Positions 26,350 to 35,623 are shown, numbered from the stretch's first letter. The stretch is 64,000 nt of DNA from Streptomyces aureocirculatus (GCF_000720475.1 NZ_JOAP01000049.1:1-64000); one strand, 5' to 3'. Numbers and translations are program-made. Notes: a model not told the origin generated them from the sequence alone.

Positions 26350-27558
26350 ATGAACGTGCGCAATTCCCGTAAATTCGGCATCGCCACGGTAGGCGTTGTC
26401 CTCTCGGCCGCCGCGGTCCTCGGGACCCAGACCGCGGCGCAGGCGCAGGACTCGGTGTCCACTCCGCGCTACCAGCCCGAGATGGTACGGGCGCTCGCTG
26501 CTTCTCTCGGCGTCAGCGAAGAGGCCGCGATCGACCGTCTGGACCGGCAGGACGCACAGCAGGACAAGCTCGACGGTCTGCGGAAGAGAGGCATATCCGA
26601 CGACGGGGCGTTCTTCGACGCCACCGGCAACCTGACCGTCAACGCCACCGGCGCCGACGACGCCGCCCGGATCGAGAAGGCAGGCCTCGACGCCCGCTCG
26701 GCCGCCCGCGGCCAGGACAAGCTCGACGAGATCAAGGCCGAGCTGGACACCGCAGCCCGCGAACGCACCCCCTCGGGCATCACCGCCTGGTCCGTGGACC
26801 TGGCCTCCGACAAGGTCGTCGTCAAGGTCAACAACACCCGCGGAGCCGCCGCCAAGGCCTTCCTCGCCGAGGCCGCGAAGCACGGCTCCGCCGTCAAGGT
26901 CGTACGGAACCAGGAGAAGCTCGAGCCGCAGGCCGCGATCTACCCCGGCAGCAAGATGACGATCAACAACTCGTCGGGGTACTGCTCCGTCGGGTACGGG
27001 GCCCGGGACCAGTCCGGCAGGCAGTACCTCGTCACCGCCGGGCACTGCGTCGCCAACCTGCCCACCCTGCGCTTCGACGGCACCGCCTTCGCCAAGGGCA
27101 CCAAGACCCGCTACGCGCTCGGCACCCGCAGCGTCGACATGGGAATCGCCACCATCAACTCCGGCCACTCCATCACCACCTCGGTGGGCACCTGGGGTCA
27201 GGCCGGCAACGTGGCCGTCAAGGGCAGCAGCCGCACCTCGTCCGGCGCGGCCCTGTGCAAGTCCGGTGCCACCACGGGGTGGACCTGCGGCGCGGTCGGC
27301 TCGTACAACATCACCGTCACCTACACGGACCCCAATGGTGGCCCCGACACGGTCGTCACGGGTCTGGCCTCTTCCAGCGTCTGCACCGAAGGGGGTGACA
27401 GCGGGGGTGCCTACATCTCCGGGAACCAGGCCCAGGGCATGACCTCCGGCGGCCCGATCGGCCAGCAGTGCTCCGGCGTCAACTCCCGCGGCTCCTCCTA
27501 CTTCCAGCCGCTCGACGACACCCTCCGCTACTACGGACTGACGCTCAACACCAACTGA
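26350..27558 (+). CDS. Streptogrisin-like S1 family serine protease with pro-domain
   Basis: 402 residues from ATG 26350. GGAAGGA abuts that codon and is better spaced for GTG 26356, so the real start may be two codons later. A signal peptide (VGVVLSAAAVLGTQTAAQAQ) precedes an alpha-lytic-type pro-region with ARIEKAGLDARSAARGQDKL and GITAWSVDLASDKVVVKVNN. The mature chymotrypsin-fold domain begins near AAIYPGSKMTINNSSGYCSV. The catalytic triad is H232 (TAGHC), D263 (SVDMG) and S351 (GGDSGG). Secreted, self-processing. The Cys residues fit the streptogrisin disulfides. Confidence 0.9.
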   Translation: MNVRNSRKFGIATVGVVLSAAAVLGTQTAAQAQDSVSTPRYQPEMVRALAASLGVSEEAAIDRLDRQDAQQDKLDGLRKRGISDDGAFFDATGNLTVNATGADDAARIEKAGLDARSAARGQDKLDEIKAELDTAARERTPSGITAWSVDLASDKVVVKVNNTRGAAAKAFLAEAAKHGSAVKVVRNQEKLEPQAAIYPGSKMTINNSSGYCSVGYGARDQSGRQYLVTAGHCVANLPTLRFDGTAFAKGTKTRYALGTRSVDMGIATINSGHSITTSVGTWGQAGNVAVKGSSRTSSGAALCKSGATTGWTCGAVGSYNITVTYTDPNGGPDTVVTGLASSSVCTEGGDSGGAYISGNQAQGMTSGGPIGQQCSGVNSRGSSYFQPLDDTLRYYGLTLNTN

Positions 27559-27630
27559 GCCCGTCCGCAGTACAAACCGAGAAAGCGCGTCGCAGCACGG
27601 ACCGAGCACGTCCGCAGCACGGCCGACCAC

Positions 27631-27660
27631 GGGCCGCTCACCCGTTAGGGTGGGCGGCCC
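27631..27660 (+). terminator. Hairpin after the S1 protease gene
   Basis: GGGCCGCTCACCC pairs with GGGTGGGCGGCCC (one G-T pair) around a GTTA loop, 72 bp after the protease stop. Confidence 0.6.
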
Positions 27661-27712
27661 CCGGCCGCTCCTCGCACCAAGACGGCCATCGAGCCGCCCG
27701 CTGGAAGAACGC

Positions 27713-28624
27713 ATGCCGAACACTTTCGACGACGGCCCCGACGCGACGTTCGCGACCGTCTTCCGCCAGGCCCTGCGTCGGCGCGGGCTGCCCCTGGAAC
27801 GCATACGAGACCACCTTCAGGCCCATGGGATCCACGTCAGTCTCGCCACCCTCAGCTATTGGCAGAGCGGGCGCAGCCAGCCCGAGAAGGCGCAGTCCCT
27901 GCGCGCGGTGGACGCCTTGGAGCCCCTGCTCGGCTTCCCGGCGGGCACACTGCGCTCGTTGCTGGGTCCTCGCCGTCCACGTGGCTGGGCACCACCGCAC
28001 AACCCCACCGCCGTCCGGGACGTCTACGGCGAGAACTCCGACGTCGAGCAGGTCCTCGGTGAGAGCTTTCCCCATTTCAACGCCGGTGTCCGGCACCTGG
28101 TCATCCACGAGACGGTGAACGTCAACGAGCACCGCTTCGTGGACGAGACGCGGGTCACCATGGTGGTACGAGCCGTGCGCAGCGGCGTCGAACACCTGAC
28201 GGTCATCCACTCCCTGGACTCGCCGGAGGCCGAGACGATCGCGCTCAGTGTCCCCTTCGGACCGCCACCGCCCATCCGGTTCCTGCCGGGGCTGGACTGC
28301 GTGGCAGCCGACCTTCCCCTCGCCCGGCGACTGGCGACGAACGAGACCGCGGTCGTCGAGTACACGCTCCGCGCCGCTTCCACCGTGGGGGTCTCCACTT
28401 TTCACGAGCGCCGCGTCATCTCGCCGCTGCGGTCCTATCTGCTCCAAGCGCGTTTCCACCCTCGGGCGGTGCCGTCGAACTGCTGGCACTTCTACCGCAA
28501 GCAGCTCGGCGACGAGCCCCAGAGCCGTCACCGTGTGACCCTCGACGAATTCCACACGACGCACCTGCTGCCCACGAAATGCACGCCCGGCGTGTACGGC
28601 ATCGAATGGGAATGGCCGGTCTGA
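27713..28624 (+). CDS. XRE-type helix-turn-helix regulator with large C-terminal domain
   Basis: 303 residues from ATG 27713. The N-terminal 75 residues contain an HTH: FRQALRRRGLPLERIRDHLQ, then VSLATLSYWQSGRSQPEK. The remaining 220 residues form a sensor-like domain of unknown fold with VRHLVIHETVNVNEHRFVDE, FHERRVISPLRSYLLQARFH and a C-terminal CTPGVYGIEWEWPV. Ribosome site GGAAGAAC. The effector and targets are unknown; no divergent partner exists. Confidence 0.7.
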   Translation: MPNTFDDGPDATFATVFRQALRRRGLPLERIRDHLQAHGIHVSLATLSYWQSGRSQPEKAQSLRAVDALEPLLGFPAGTLRSLLGPRRPRGWAPPHNPTAVRDVYGENSDVEQVLGESFPHFNAGVRHLVIHETVNVNEHRFVDETRVTMVVRAVRSGVEHLTVIHSLDSPEAETIALSVPFGPPPPIRFLPGLDCVAADLPLARRLATNETAVVEYTLRAASTVGVSTFHERRVISPLRSYLLQARFHPRAVPSNCWHFYRKQLGDEPQSRHRVTLDEFHTTHLLPTKCTPGVYGIEWEWPV

Positions 28625-28692
28625 ACGGCGGCGACTGAAACGGCGCCCGGGACCGAGACGATGCCAACGGGTTTGTCTCTGTACGTCACGAG

Positions 28693-29145
28693 CTATGCAC
28701 CGTCGTCGCCGGCGCGCAGGGAACGGATCATGCTCTGCAGGATCCGGAACGCGCCTGACCGCTCGGCCTCGGTCATGCCGGCCAGCATCCTGACCTCGAC
28801 GGACCGGACCGCTACGGTCGCCTTCTCCAGACTCCGTCGGCCGCTGGGCGTGAGCCGCGCGGGAAGCGCTTTTCCGACGGGTGCCGCCGCGGGCCTGGTC
28901 ACGTAGCCCTCTCGTTCCAGGGTCTGGAGCAGCACGTTCATCGACTGCCGTGTCACGAACGCGCCTCGCGCGAGCTCGGAGTTCGACAGGCCCGGCCGTT
29001 GAGCCAGCAGCTCTAGGCAGGAGTAGTGCGTCACGCTCATCCCGAGCGGCCGCAGCACCTCCTCCATGGCTGAGCGGAGGACGCTCGACGCCTCCTTCAG
29101 CAGGTAGCCCAGTGACGTCTCCAGGTCGACACCGTCTTGATTCAT
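28693..29145 (-). CDS. MarR family transcriptional regulator
   Basis: 150 residues: MNQDGVDLETSLGYLLKEAS, the winged helix with MSVTHYSCLELLAQRPGLSN, SELARGAFVTRQSMNVLLQT and LEREGYVTRPA, then a C-terminal dimer helix. Start ATG 29145 overlaps the first arm of a palindrome. Divergent from the VOC gene; the twin operators at 29145-29188 point to negative autoregulation and control of the VOC gene. Confidence 0.85.
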   Translation of the reverse strand: MNQDGVDLETSLGYLLKEASSVLRSAMEEVLRPLGMSVTHYSCLELLAQRPGLSNSELARGAFVTRQSMNVLLQTLEREGYVTRPAAAPVGKALPARLTPSGRRSLEKATVAVRSVEVRMLAGMTEAERSGAFRILQSMIRSLRAGDDGA

Positions 29146-29188
29146 GTCAGCATTCTGACATACATTGATCCGTGTCAGAAAGCTGACA
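29145..29188. promoter_or_regulatory. Twin MarR operators TGTCAG-N4-CTGACA
   Basis: Two perfect 6+4+6 palindromes at 29145-29160 and 29173-29188, centres 28 bp apart, fill the 63-bp divergent region between marR-type and VOC genes. Confidence 0.75.
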
Positions 29189-29208
29189 CGAAAAGAGGGA
29201 GCGCCACC

Positions 29209-29577
29209 ATGCCCGTCACCGGCCCCGACTTCATCTCGCTGCAAGCGCGCGACCTCGATGCTTCGCAGGCGTTCTACGAGCAGTACCTGGGCCTCGTCCG
29301 CTCGCAGGCCGGACCCCCGCACGCCGTCGTCTTCGAGACGAAGCCGATCGCGTTCGCGCTCCGCGACATCGTTCCCGGCACCGATCTCGCATCCGTCGCC
29401 CAGCCCGGCATCGGTGCCGCGATCTGGCTCCACGCCACCGACGTCCAGGCCATCCACGATGCTCTCGTCGCCGACGGTCACACCATCGTCTCCGCGCCGA
29501 TCGACGGCCCCTTCGGCCGGACCTTCACCTTCGCCGACCCCGACGGCTACCAGATCACCCTCCACGACCGTGGCTGA
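29209..29577 (+). CDS. VOC (glyoxalase/bleomycin-resistance) superfamily protein
   Basis: 122 residues, ATG 29209 after a GAGGGAGCGCC ribosome site. The paired beta-alpha-beta-beta-beta modules read DFISLQARDLDASQAFYEQY and AAIWLHATDVQAIHDALVAD, with metal-ligand-like residues in PFGRTFTFADPDGYQITLHD. Family members act on glyoxal adducts, bind drugs or are dioxygenases; no substrate is evident. It overlaps the start of the truncated SDR by 8 bp. Confidence 0.85.
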   Translation: MPVTGPDFISLQARDLDASQAFYEQYLGLVRSQAGPPHAVVFETKPIAFALRDIVPGTDLASVAQPGIGAAIWLHATDVQAIHDALVADGHTIVSAPIDGPFGRTFTFADPDGYQITLHDRG

Positions 29578-30037
29578 GGCGAGCACCCTGGTTCTCGGGG
29601 CTACAGGGGCACACGGTCGCCACGTCCTGGACGCGCTGGTCGCCCGGGTAACAAGGCCCGAAACAATCACCGCGGCCGGTCGGAATCAATCGCGCCTCGG
29701 GGAACTTGCATCCGCCGGATTCAGCACTGCTGCCGTCGACCTGTCGGATTCAGTCGGCGTCACAGAACTGGTCGCCGGACACTCCGACATTGTTTCGTCG
29801 GTCGTGCTGGAGCGAGAGGTCACTTACCAGCCTGTCACTCCCCAGGAGTTGCAGGCAGCGCTCATCAACACGGGGATGGACGGCGGGCTGGCCAGCTTCT
29901 TGGTAAGTCTCGATGAAACCATCGCTGCCGGGGCATTTGCCCGGGTCGGTGACGATCTTTCTCGACTCCTCGGCAGGCCAACGACCGGCCTTGTCGAGGG
30001 GCTTACAGCGGGGGCCCAGGGACTTACGGCGGGGTGA
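29570..30037 (+). pseudogene. NAD(P)-binding SDR/quinone-reductase-like, internally deleted
   Basis: GTG 29570 (MAEASTLVLGATGAHGRHVL) opens an NmrA/QorB-like Rossmann protein with the glycine motif GATGAHG. After DSVGVTELVAGHSDIV it jumps in frame to EREVTYQPVTPQELQAALI and SFLVSLDETIAAGAF, the C-terminal part of the same family. About 120 central residues are missing. At 155 residues it lacks the substrate domain, so although the frame is open it is probably non-functional. Confidence 0.6.
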
Positions 30038-30173
30038 ACAGTGGGGTCGGCGCGGGCGAGACGGCAACCGCGGCTCGCGCCATCCCTCCCGGTCGGTGTG
30101 TGTGACCGGCCGCACAGGTCTTCCGCCCAGCGTTCCTGAAGCGCCCGCATCCTTCACCGGCTACGGTCTCCGG

Positions 30174-30827
30174 GTGACCGAACTCCAGACCTTGCGTGCC
30201 ACCCGAGAGTCCTACGACGCCATCGCCACCACCTACGCCGAGCTGTTCCAGGATTCCCTGCGCGACCGCCCTCTGGAGCGCGCGCTCCTGAGCGCCTTCG
30301 CGGAGCTGGTACGGGCGGACGGCGAAGCCGATGCCGAGGTCGCCGACCTCGGCTGTGGGCCCGGGTACGTCACAGCCCACCTGCAAGGGTTGGGCCTGAA
30401 CGCCTTCGGTGTCGACGCCTCCCCCGTGATGATCGAGCTCGCTCGCGAGTCACACCCCGGGTTCCTGTTCGAGGTGGGCTCGATGGCCGCGCTGGACATC
30501 GAGGACGGCGCGCTGGGCGGGGTCCTCTCGCGGTGGTCCGTCATCCACACCCCGCCGCAGGAGATGCCCGCCGTCGTGGCTGAGATCGCCCGGGTCCTGG
30601 CTCCCGGCGGGCACCTGTTGATCAGCTACCCCGCCACCGACGGCCCCCATCACGAGACGCAGGCCTACGACCATGCGGTGGCAACGGCCTACCGCTGGTG
30701 CCCCGACCGTTTCGCCGCGCTCCTGAACGACCACGGACTGACCGATGCAGCCCGCACGGTGATCGAGCCGAAGCCCACCGACAAGCGACAGTTCCAGGAG
30801 GTCCAGCTCCTCGCCCGCAAGGTGTAG
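30174..30827 (+). CDS. Class I SAM-dependent methyltransferase
   Basis: 217 residues from GTG 30174. Motif I is VADLGCGPGYVTAHLQ, followed by FGVDASPVMIELAR, LGGVLSRWSVIHTPPQEMPA and VLAPGGHLLISYPA. Rossmann-fold methyltransferase of unknown acceptor. TACGGT at 30162-30167 lies 6 nt before the GTG, with no ribosome site, so the mRNA is probably leaderless. A hairpin ends the unit at 30897. Confidence 0.82.
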   Translation: MTELQTLRATRESYDAIATTYAELFQDSLRDRPLERALLSAFAELVRADGEADAEVADLGCGPGYVTAHLQGLGLNAFGVDASPVMIELARESHPGFLFEVGSMAALDIEDGALGGVLSRWSVIHTPPQEMPAVVAEIARVLAPGGHLLISYPATDGPHHETQAYDHAVATAYRWCPDRFAALLNDHGLTDAARTVIEPKPTDKRQFQEVQLLARKV

Positions 30828-30896
30828 CCCCTCGGGCTGCCAGGCGTAATCCCTGCCGCTGCCAGGCGTCGTCCCTACGGCCGGCGGCAAAGCAAA

Positions 30897-30920
30897 GGCG
30901 AGGAGATGTCTCTCCTCGCC
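30897..30920 (+). terminator. Perfect 10-bp hairpin after the methyltransferase
   Basis: GGCGAGGAGA / TCTCCTCGCC with a TGTC tetraloop, 70 bp after the stop. It also insulates the RAE-rph promoter. A 19-bp direct repeat (GCTGCCAGGCGT...) lies just upstream. Confidence 0.65.
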
Positions 30921-30943
30921 ACTCTCAACTTATAGCGCACCGG

Positions 30944-30962
30944 GGGGCTTGCGGCAATACCC
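30944..30962 (+). promoter_or_regulatory. Rifampin-associated element (RAE)
   Basis: GGGGCTTGCGGCAATACCC matches the 19-bp inverted repeat that I recall upstream of actinobacterial rifamycin-inactivating genes (GGGGCTTGCGGCAAG-CCCC type), with two changes in the right arm. It lies 57 bp before the GTG of the rph gene, so the gene is probably rifampin-inducible. Confidence 0.8.
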
Positions 30963-31019
30963 GGGTGGTGGCGCAAAATCATCCGCCAAGGCCACAACCT
31001 GCGGAAATGAGGGCACGAC

Positions 31020-33650
31020 GTGCGTGTGTTGGCGACGTATGAGGGACGCGGTGACGTCGGACCAGAGGTGTGGGGTCTTGAGGAGATCGACGAGTCGCAG
31101 GTCGCGGTCGTCGGTGGCAAGGGCGCGCACCTGGGCGCGCTGACGCGGATCGAAGGCATCCGCGTACCGGCCGGCTTCTGCGTGACGACGGACGCCTTCC
31201 GGCGGGTCATGGCGGGCGCACCGTCGATAGCCGATCGGCTCGATGAGCTGTCGCGTCTGGACCCGGACGACCGGGAGACGATCCGCACGCTCAGCGCGCG
31301 GATCCGCCAGGACGTCGAAGGAATCGCCATACCGGGCGATCTCGCCGCGGCGATCACCCGCAAGCTCGCTGAGCTGGGCGCGCAGGCCGCCTACGCCGTC
31401 CGGTCCAGCGCGACGGCCGAGGACCTGCCGACGGCGTCCTTCGCCGGCCAGCAGGACACGTACCTGAACGTGGCGGGGCCGACAGCCGTCCTCCAGCACA
31501 TCAGCCGGTGCTGGGCCTCCCTGTTCACCGAGCGGGCCGTGATCTACCGCCGGCGGAACGGCATCGATCACCGTACGGTCCACATGGCCGTGGTCGTGCA
31601 GCGGATGGCCTTCCCGTACGCGTCCGGAATCCTGTTCACGGCCGACCCCGTCACCGGCAACCGGAAGGTCGCCACGGTGGACGCCGGCTTCGGCCTCGGC
31701 GAGGCCCTGGTCTCCGGCCTGGTGAACCCGGACGTCTTCAAGGTGCGGGACGGCGAAGTCGTCGCCAAGGAGATCGCCGCCAAGGAACGTGCCGTTCACG
31801 CCCATCGCACCGGCGGTACGCAGGAAGTGGCGATCGACCCGCAGCGGCAGGAGCAGCCCGCGCTGACGGATGCGCAGGTCGTGGAGCTCGTACGGCTCGG
31901 GCGGCGGATCGAGGCACACTTCGGCCGCCCGCAGGACATCGAATGGTGCCTGGCCGACGACGGTTTCCAGATCGTGCAGAGCCGGCCGATCACGACACTG
32001 TTCCCCATCCCCGAGACCAACGACCAGGACAATCACGTCTACGTCTCCGTAGGCCACGGGCAGATGATGACCGACCCCATGAAGCCCCTCGGGTTCTCCA
32101 TGTGGGCACTGACGGCCATGGTGCCGATGCACGAGGCAGGCGGGCGGCTGTTCGTCGACGTCACCCAGCGGCTGGCCTCGCCCGCGAGCCGCGCCGCTCT
32201 CCTGGATGCCCTGGGAAAGAGCGATCCGCTGATCAGGGACGCGCTGGAGACCGTCCTCGACCGCGACGATTTCGTGCCGTCGCTCCCGGACGCGGGTCCT
32301 GACGGACTCCCGGCCCATGGTGCGTCCGTCCCGATCGAGACCGATCCAGCCATCGTCACCGAGCTGATCGAGCGCAGCCAGGAGTCCATCGCCGCTCTGG
32401 AGCGCGACATACGGACGAAGACCGGACCGGAGCTGTTCGACTTCCTCATTGAGGCATTCGCGGAGCACAAGCGAGTCCTCAGTGATCCGCGGAGCTTCAA
32501 GGCGCTCATGTCGGGGATGGATGCCACGGAGTGGCTCAACGACAGACTGCGGGAGTGGCTGGGCGAGAAGAACGCGGCTGACACGCTCACACTGTCCGCT
32601 CCCGACAACGTCACGTCGGAGATGGGCCTCGCGCTGCTCGACGTCGCGGACGTCATCCGCCCGCACCCGCAGGTGGTGGCGTTCCTCCAGGGCGTCGAGG
32701 ACGAGGGCTTCCTGGACGAGCTGCCGAAGCTGACGGGCGGGACCGGGGCGCGCGACGCCATCGAGGCCTACCTCGACCGGTACGGCATGCGCTGCGTCGG
32801 CGAGATCGACATCACGAGGCCGCGTTGGCGCGAGCGCCCCACGACGCTGGTGCCCGTGCTTCTCGACAACGTCAGGAACTTCGAGCCGGGGGCCGCCGGG
32901 CGGCGCTTCGAGGAAGGGCGGCAGAAGGCGCGGCAGAAGGAACAGGACGTGCTGGTACGCCTGCGGGCCCTGCCGGACGGGGAGCAGAAGGCCGACGAGG
33001 CCAAGCGGATGATCGACCGGGTCAGAACCTTCATCGGGTACCGGGAGTACCCCAAGTACGACATCGTCAGCCGCTACTTCCTCTACAAGCAGGCCCTGCT
33101 GCGGGAGGCCGAACGCCTGGTGCAGGCCGACGTGCTCCCTGAGCGGGAGGACATCTTCTACCTCACGTTCCAGGAACTCCACGACGTCGTACGCTCGAAC
33201 CACGTGGATGCCCGACTCATCGAGCGGCGCAAGGACGCGTTCCGCTCGTACCACGCGCTCACCCCGCCCCGGGTGCTCACATCGGACGGCGAGGCCGTCA
33301 CCGGGGCGTACCGGCGCGACGACGTACCGGCCGGCGCCCTGGTCGGCCTCGCGGTCTCCGCCGGGACGGTCGAAGGGAGGGCCCGTGTCGTCCTCGACAT
33401 GGCCGATGCCGATCTCGAAGCGGGCGACATCCTGGTCACGGCCTTCACCGACCCCAGTTGGTCGCCGCTCTTCGTCGGCATCGCGGGCCTGGTGACGGAG
33501 GTGGGCGGCCTGATGACGCATGGCGCGGTGATCGCCCGGGAGTACGGCTTGCCGGCCGTCGTGGGCGTGGAGCAGGCCACCCGGCTGATCCGGGACGGAC
33601 AGCGGATCCGCGTGCACGGTACTGAGGGGTACATCGAGATCCTCCCTTGA
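31020..33650 (+). CDS. rph: Rifampin phosphotransferase
   Basis: 876 residues, GTG 31020. Three domains are in the Rph order. The ATP-grasp N-terminal third has VGGKGAHLGALTRIEG, AVRSSATAEDLPTASFAGQQ, SGILFTADPVTG and FQIVQSRPIT. A helical rifamycin-binding middle domain follows (about 330-760). The C-terminal swivelling His domain has GLMTHGAVIAREYGLPAVVG, with phospho-His at about residue 834. The enzyme uses ATP and water to phosphorylate the C21 hydroxyl of rifampin, releasing AMP and Pi. Length is normal. The RAE upstream independently supports rifamycin resistance rather than a housekeeping PEP synthase. Confidence 0.92.
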   Translation: MRVLATYEGRGDVGPEVWGLEEIDESQVAVVGGKGAHLGALTRIEGIRVPAGFCVTTDAFRRVMAGAPSIADRLDELSRLDPDDRETIRTLSARIRQDVEGIAIPGDLAAAITRKLAELGAQAAYAVRSSATAEDLPTASFAGQQDTYLNVAGPTAVLQHISRCWASLFTERAVIYRRRNGIDHRTVHMAVVVQRMAFPYASGILFTADPVTGNRKVATVDAGFGLGEALVSGLVNPDVFKVRDGEVVAKEIAAKERAVHAHRTGGTQEVAIDPQRQEQPALTDAQVVELVRLGRRIEAHFGRPQDIEWCLADDGFQIVQSRPITTLFPIPETNDQDNHVYVSVGHGQMMTDPMKPLGFSMWALTAMVPMHEAGGRLFVDVTQRLASPASRAALLDALGKSDPLIRDALETVLDRDDFVPSLPDAGPDGLPAHGASVPIETDPAIVTELIERSQESIAALERDIRTKTGPELFDFLIEAFAEHKRVLSDPRSFKALMSGMDATEWLNDRLREWLGEKNAADTLTLSAPDNVTSEMGLALLDVADVIRPHPQVVAFLQGVEDEGFLDELPKLTGGTGARDAIEAYLDRYGMRCVGEIDITRPRWRERPTTLVPVLLDNVRNFEPGAAGRRFEEGRQKARQKEQDVLVRLRALPDGEQKADEAKRMIDRVRTFIGYREYPKYDIVSRYFLYKQALLREAERLVQADVLPEREDIFYLTFQELHDVVRSNHVDARLIERRKDAFRSYHALTPPRVLTSDGEAVTGAYRRDDVPAGALVGLAVSAGTVEGRARVVLDMADADLEAGDILVTAFTDPSWSPLFVGIAGLVTEVGGLMTHGAVIAREYGLPAVVGVEQATRLIRDGQRIRVHGTEGYIEILP

Positions 33651-33781
33651 CCGGCCCGGCCACACCGGGGAGCCCGCTGCGTGGCGGCGGTGCACGAATC
33701 GCTTGCTGACTCCCATATGTCACCCCTTACAGTGCACTTGCCGGTTACGGGCGTGTTTCGTCGGTGGGAGAGGGAGGTCTC

Positions 33782-34795
33782 GTGCGCAAGCCGCGCGCTG
33801 GGCGAGGGGGGCGAGGGGGGCTGTTCGCGGTGCATGTGCTGCGCGGCCAGGCACAGGTCATGTTTCTGCCGAACGCCCTCACCGGGGCGATCTTCGCGAT
33901 CGCGCTCGTCGCGGCGGACTGGCCCTATGCGGTGTACGGGTTGCTCGGCACCGCCGTCGGTACGGGCACGGCGCAGTTCCTCGGGGTGGACGGCAAGCGT
34001 GTGACCGCGGGCGCCGAGGGTTTCAACGCCTGCCTGGTCGCGGTGGGGTTCGCGGTGCTGCTCGGGCCCTCGCACGCGTCCACCATGGTCCTCGCCGCCG
34101 GTGGCTGCGTGGTGGTCACGGTCGTCACCGCGGCCACCGCCGGGCTGCTGCGCGGCTGGGGGTTGCCCACGCTCACCCTGCCGTTCTGCCTCGTGGCCAG
34201 TGCGATGGCGATGGCGGCGCCGGGATTCCCGCGGGCCTGGCACGGTGGCCCGAGCCCGGCGGCACTCAGCGGCGCCGCCACGGGCTCGGCCCATCTGCAA
34301 CTCGCCGACGTCGGGCGCGCGTTCTGCGCCAACATCGGCCAGGTCTTCCTGATGCCGCAGTGGTACGTGGGGCTGATCCTCCTGGTCGGCATCTTCGCCG
34401 CCAGCCGCAGGGCCGGGGCGATGGCCTGCGTGGGCAGTGCCGTGGGCATCGGTACTGCTTGGGGCCTCGGCGCCCCGGCGGACCGCATCACCGCGGGGGC
34501 TACGGGGTACAACGCCGTGCTCGTGGCGATGGCGCTCTGCGGAGTGCTGCTCGTGGCGGACCGGTGGAGCCTGGGGTACGCGGTCGTCGGGGCGGCGGTG
34601 GCCACGGTCCTTGGACCAGCGGTGGAGGCACTCGCGTCACCGGCCGGCGGGCACACCTTCACCTGGCCGTTCGTCCTCACCACCCTGGTCTTCGTGGCCG
34701 CGGTGCCTGGCCTGCCACGGCTGCACCGTACGAGCACGACGGTCGTCACGGCACGGCCCGAAGACGCCGACGCGGTGACGACGGCAGCCGTCTGA
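33782..34795 (+). CDS. Urea transporter (UT/SLC14 family)
   Basis: 337 residues from GTG 33782, chosen because AGGGAGGT lies 4 nt upstream; GTG 33764 is in frame but has no such site. About ten membrane helices form two homologous halves: MFLPNALTGAIFAIALVAAD with VTAGAEGFNACLVAVGFAVL, and FLMPQWYVGLILLVGIFAAS with ITAGATGYNAVLVAMALCGV. The repeated A-G-x-x-G-[FY]-N-A loop is the UT signature. It facilitates urea passage across the membrane. No urease genes are in the window. Confidence 0.85.
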   Translation: MRKPRAGRGGRGGLFAVHVLRGQAQVMFLPNALTGAIFAIALVAADWPYAVYGLLGTAVGTGTAQFLGVDGKRVTAGAEGFNACLVAVGFAVLLGPSHASTMVLAAGGCVVVTVVTAATAGLLRGWGLPTLTLPFCLVASAMAMAAPGFPRAWHGGPSPAALSGAATGSAHLQLADVGRAFCANIGQVFLMPQWYVGLILLVGIFAASRRAGAMACVGSAVGIGTAWGLGAPADRITAGATGYNAVLVAMALCGVLLVADRWSLGYAVVGAAVATVLGPAVEALASPAGGHTFTWPFVLTTLVFVAAVPGLPRLHRTSTTVVTARPEDADAVTTAAV

Positions 34796-35095
34796 GGAGC
34801 CGGTCGTCGCGCTGCGAGGACTCGGCTCCCGGGTCGGGCAGGCTGAGCAGTCGGGGCCCTCGCGGCAGTCGGGCTCCCGGGGTGGCCGGGCCCCCCGGGG
34901 CGGTCCGCGCAGCCGGGGCCCTGGGGACCCGGCGTCTCACCGCGGAGGGTGCGCACAGATCGTACGCGGCCGCGCTTCCGCTCTTCGCTGGCGGCCACCT
35001 TCCGCAGCCGCCGCCCACGGGCTCGCCACTCACGCTCTTCTGCCGACAGTCAACACCGGCCCGACCGGGCTCGGTGATCACTACAGCCCATTCTC
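34796..35095. other. GC-rich gap, no supported gene
   Basis: CGGGGC-rich direct repeats between 34830 and 34930 and spurious frames only. Confidence 0.3.
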
Positions 35096-35623
35096 ATGGC
35101 AACAGTCACCACGCACACGGTCGAGTACCCGGCCGACGGACTGACAATGATCGGGCACCTCGCGCTCCCTACCGGTGTCGACCAGCGGCCCGGGTCCTGC
35201 TCGACCCGGAAGGGCCGGGCCTGAACGATGTCCAGCGCCGCCGGGCCGATGCCCTCGCCGAACTGGGTTACGTGGCGCTTGCCTTCGACCTCCACGGCGG
35301 GCGCTGGTTCACCGACCCGCAGGAGATGCTGGCGCGCGTGACACCGCTGCTGGCCGACCCGAAGCGGATGCGGAGCATCGGTCACGCGGCTCTCGATGTG
35401 CTGCGCGCCGAACCGCGGACCGGACGCCGTCGCGTCCGAACTCCAGCGCGATGGCGCCGCCGGTGCCGTAGCCGATGGCGGCGACCCGGCCGGGGTCGCA
35501 TTCCACCACCCGCCGGTCGATCAGCCCGTGCTCCCGGGCATCGGCTACCACCCGCGGCACGCGCAGCGAGCCTGGCGCGACATCGTCGACCTGCTCGCCG
35601 AGTGCCTGCCCGTGACGGGGTGA
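35096..35623 (+). pseudogene. Dienelactone hydrolase scrambled by an internal inversion
   Basis: ATG 35096 begins MATVTTHTVEYPADGLTMIG. After a frame change it continues with LNDVQRRRADALAELGYVAL, FDLHGGRWFTDPQEML and IGHAALDVLRAEP. The next family segment, DPGRVAAIGYGTGGAIALEF with the nucleophile elbow region, is encoded on the opposite strand between two CCGCGG sites (35413-35418 and 35552-35557). The C-terminus AWRDIVDLLAECLPVTG is again on the plus strand up to TGA 35621. Inverting 35413-35557 restores an in-frame join LRAEP-R-VVADAREHGL. About 60 further residues are missing. Confidence 0.6.

Noticed and set aside
30930..33716. 928-codon minus-strand open frame opposite rph
   Set aside because: Antisense shadow of the rifampin phosphotransferase with no recognisable motif.
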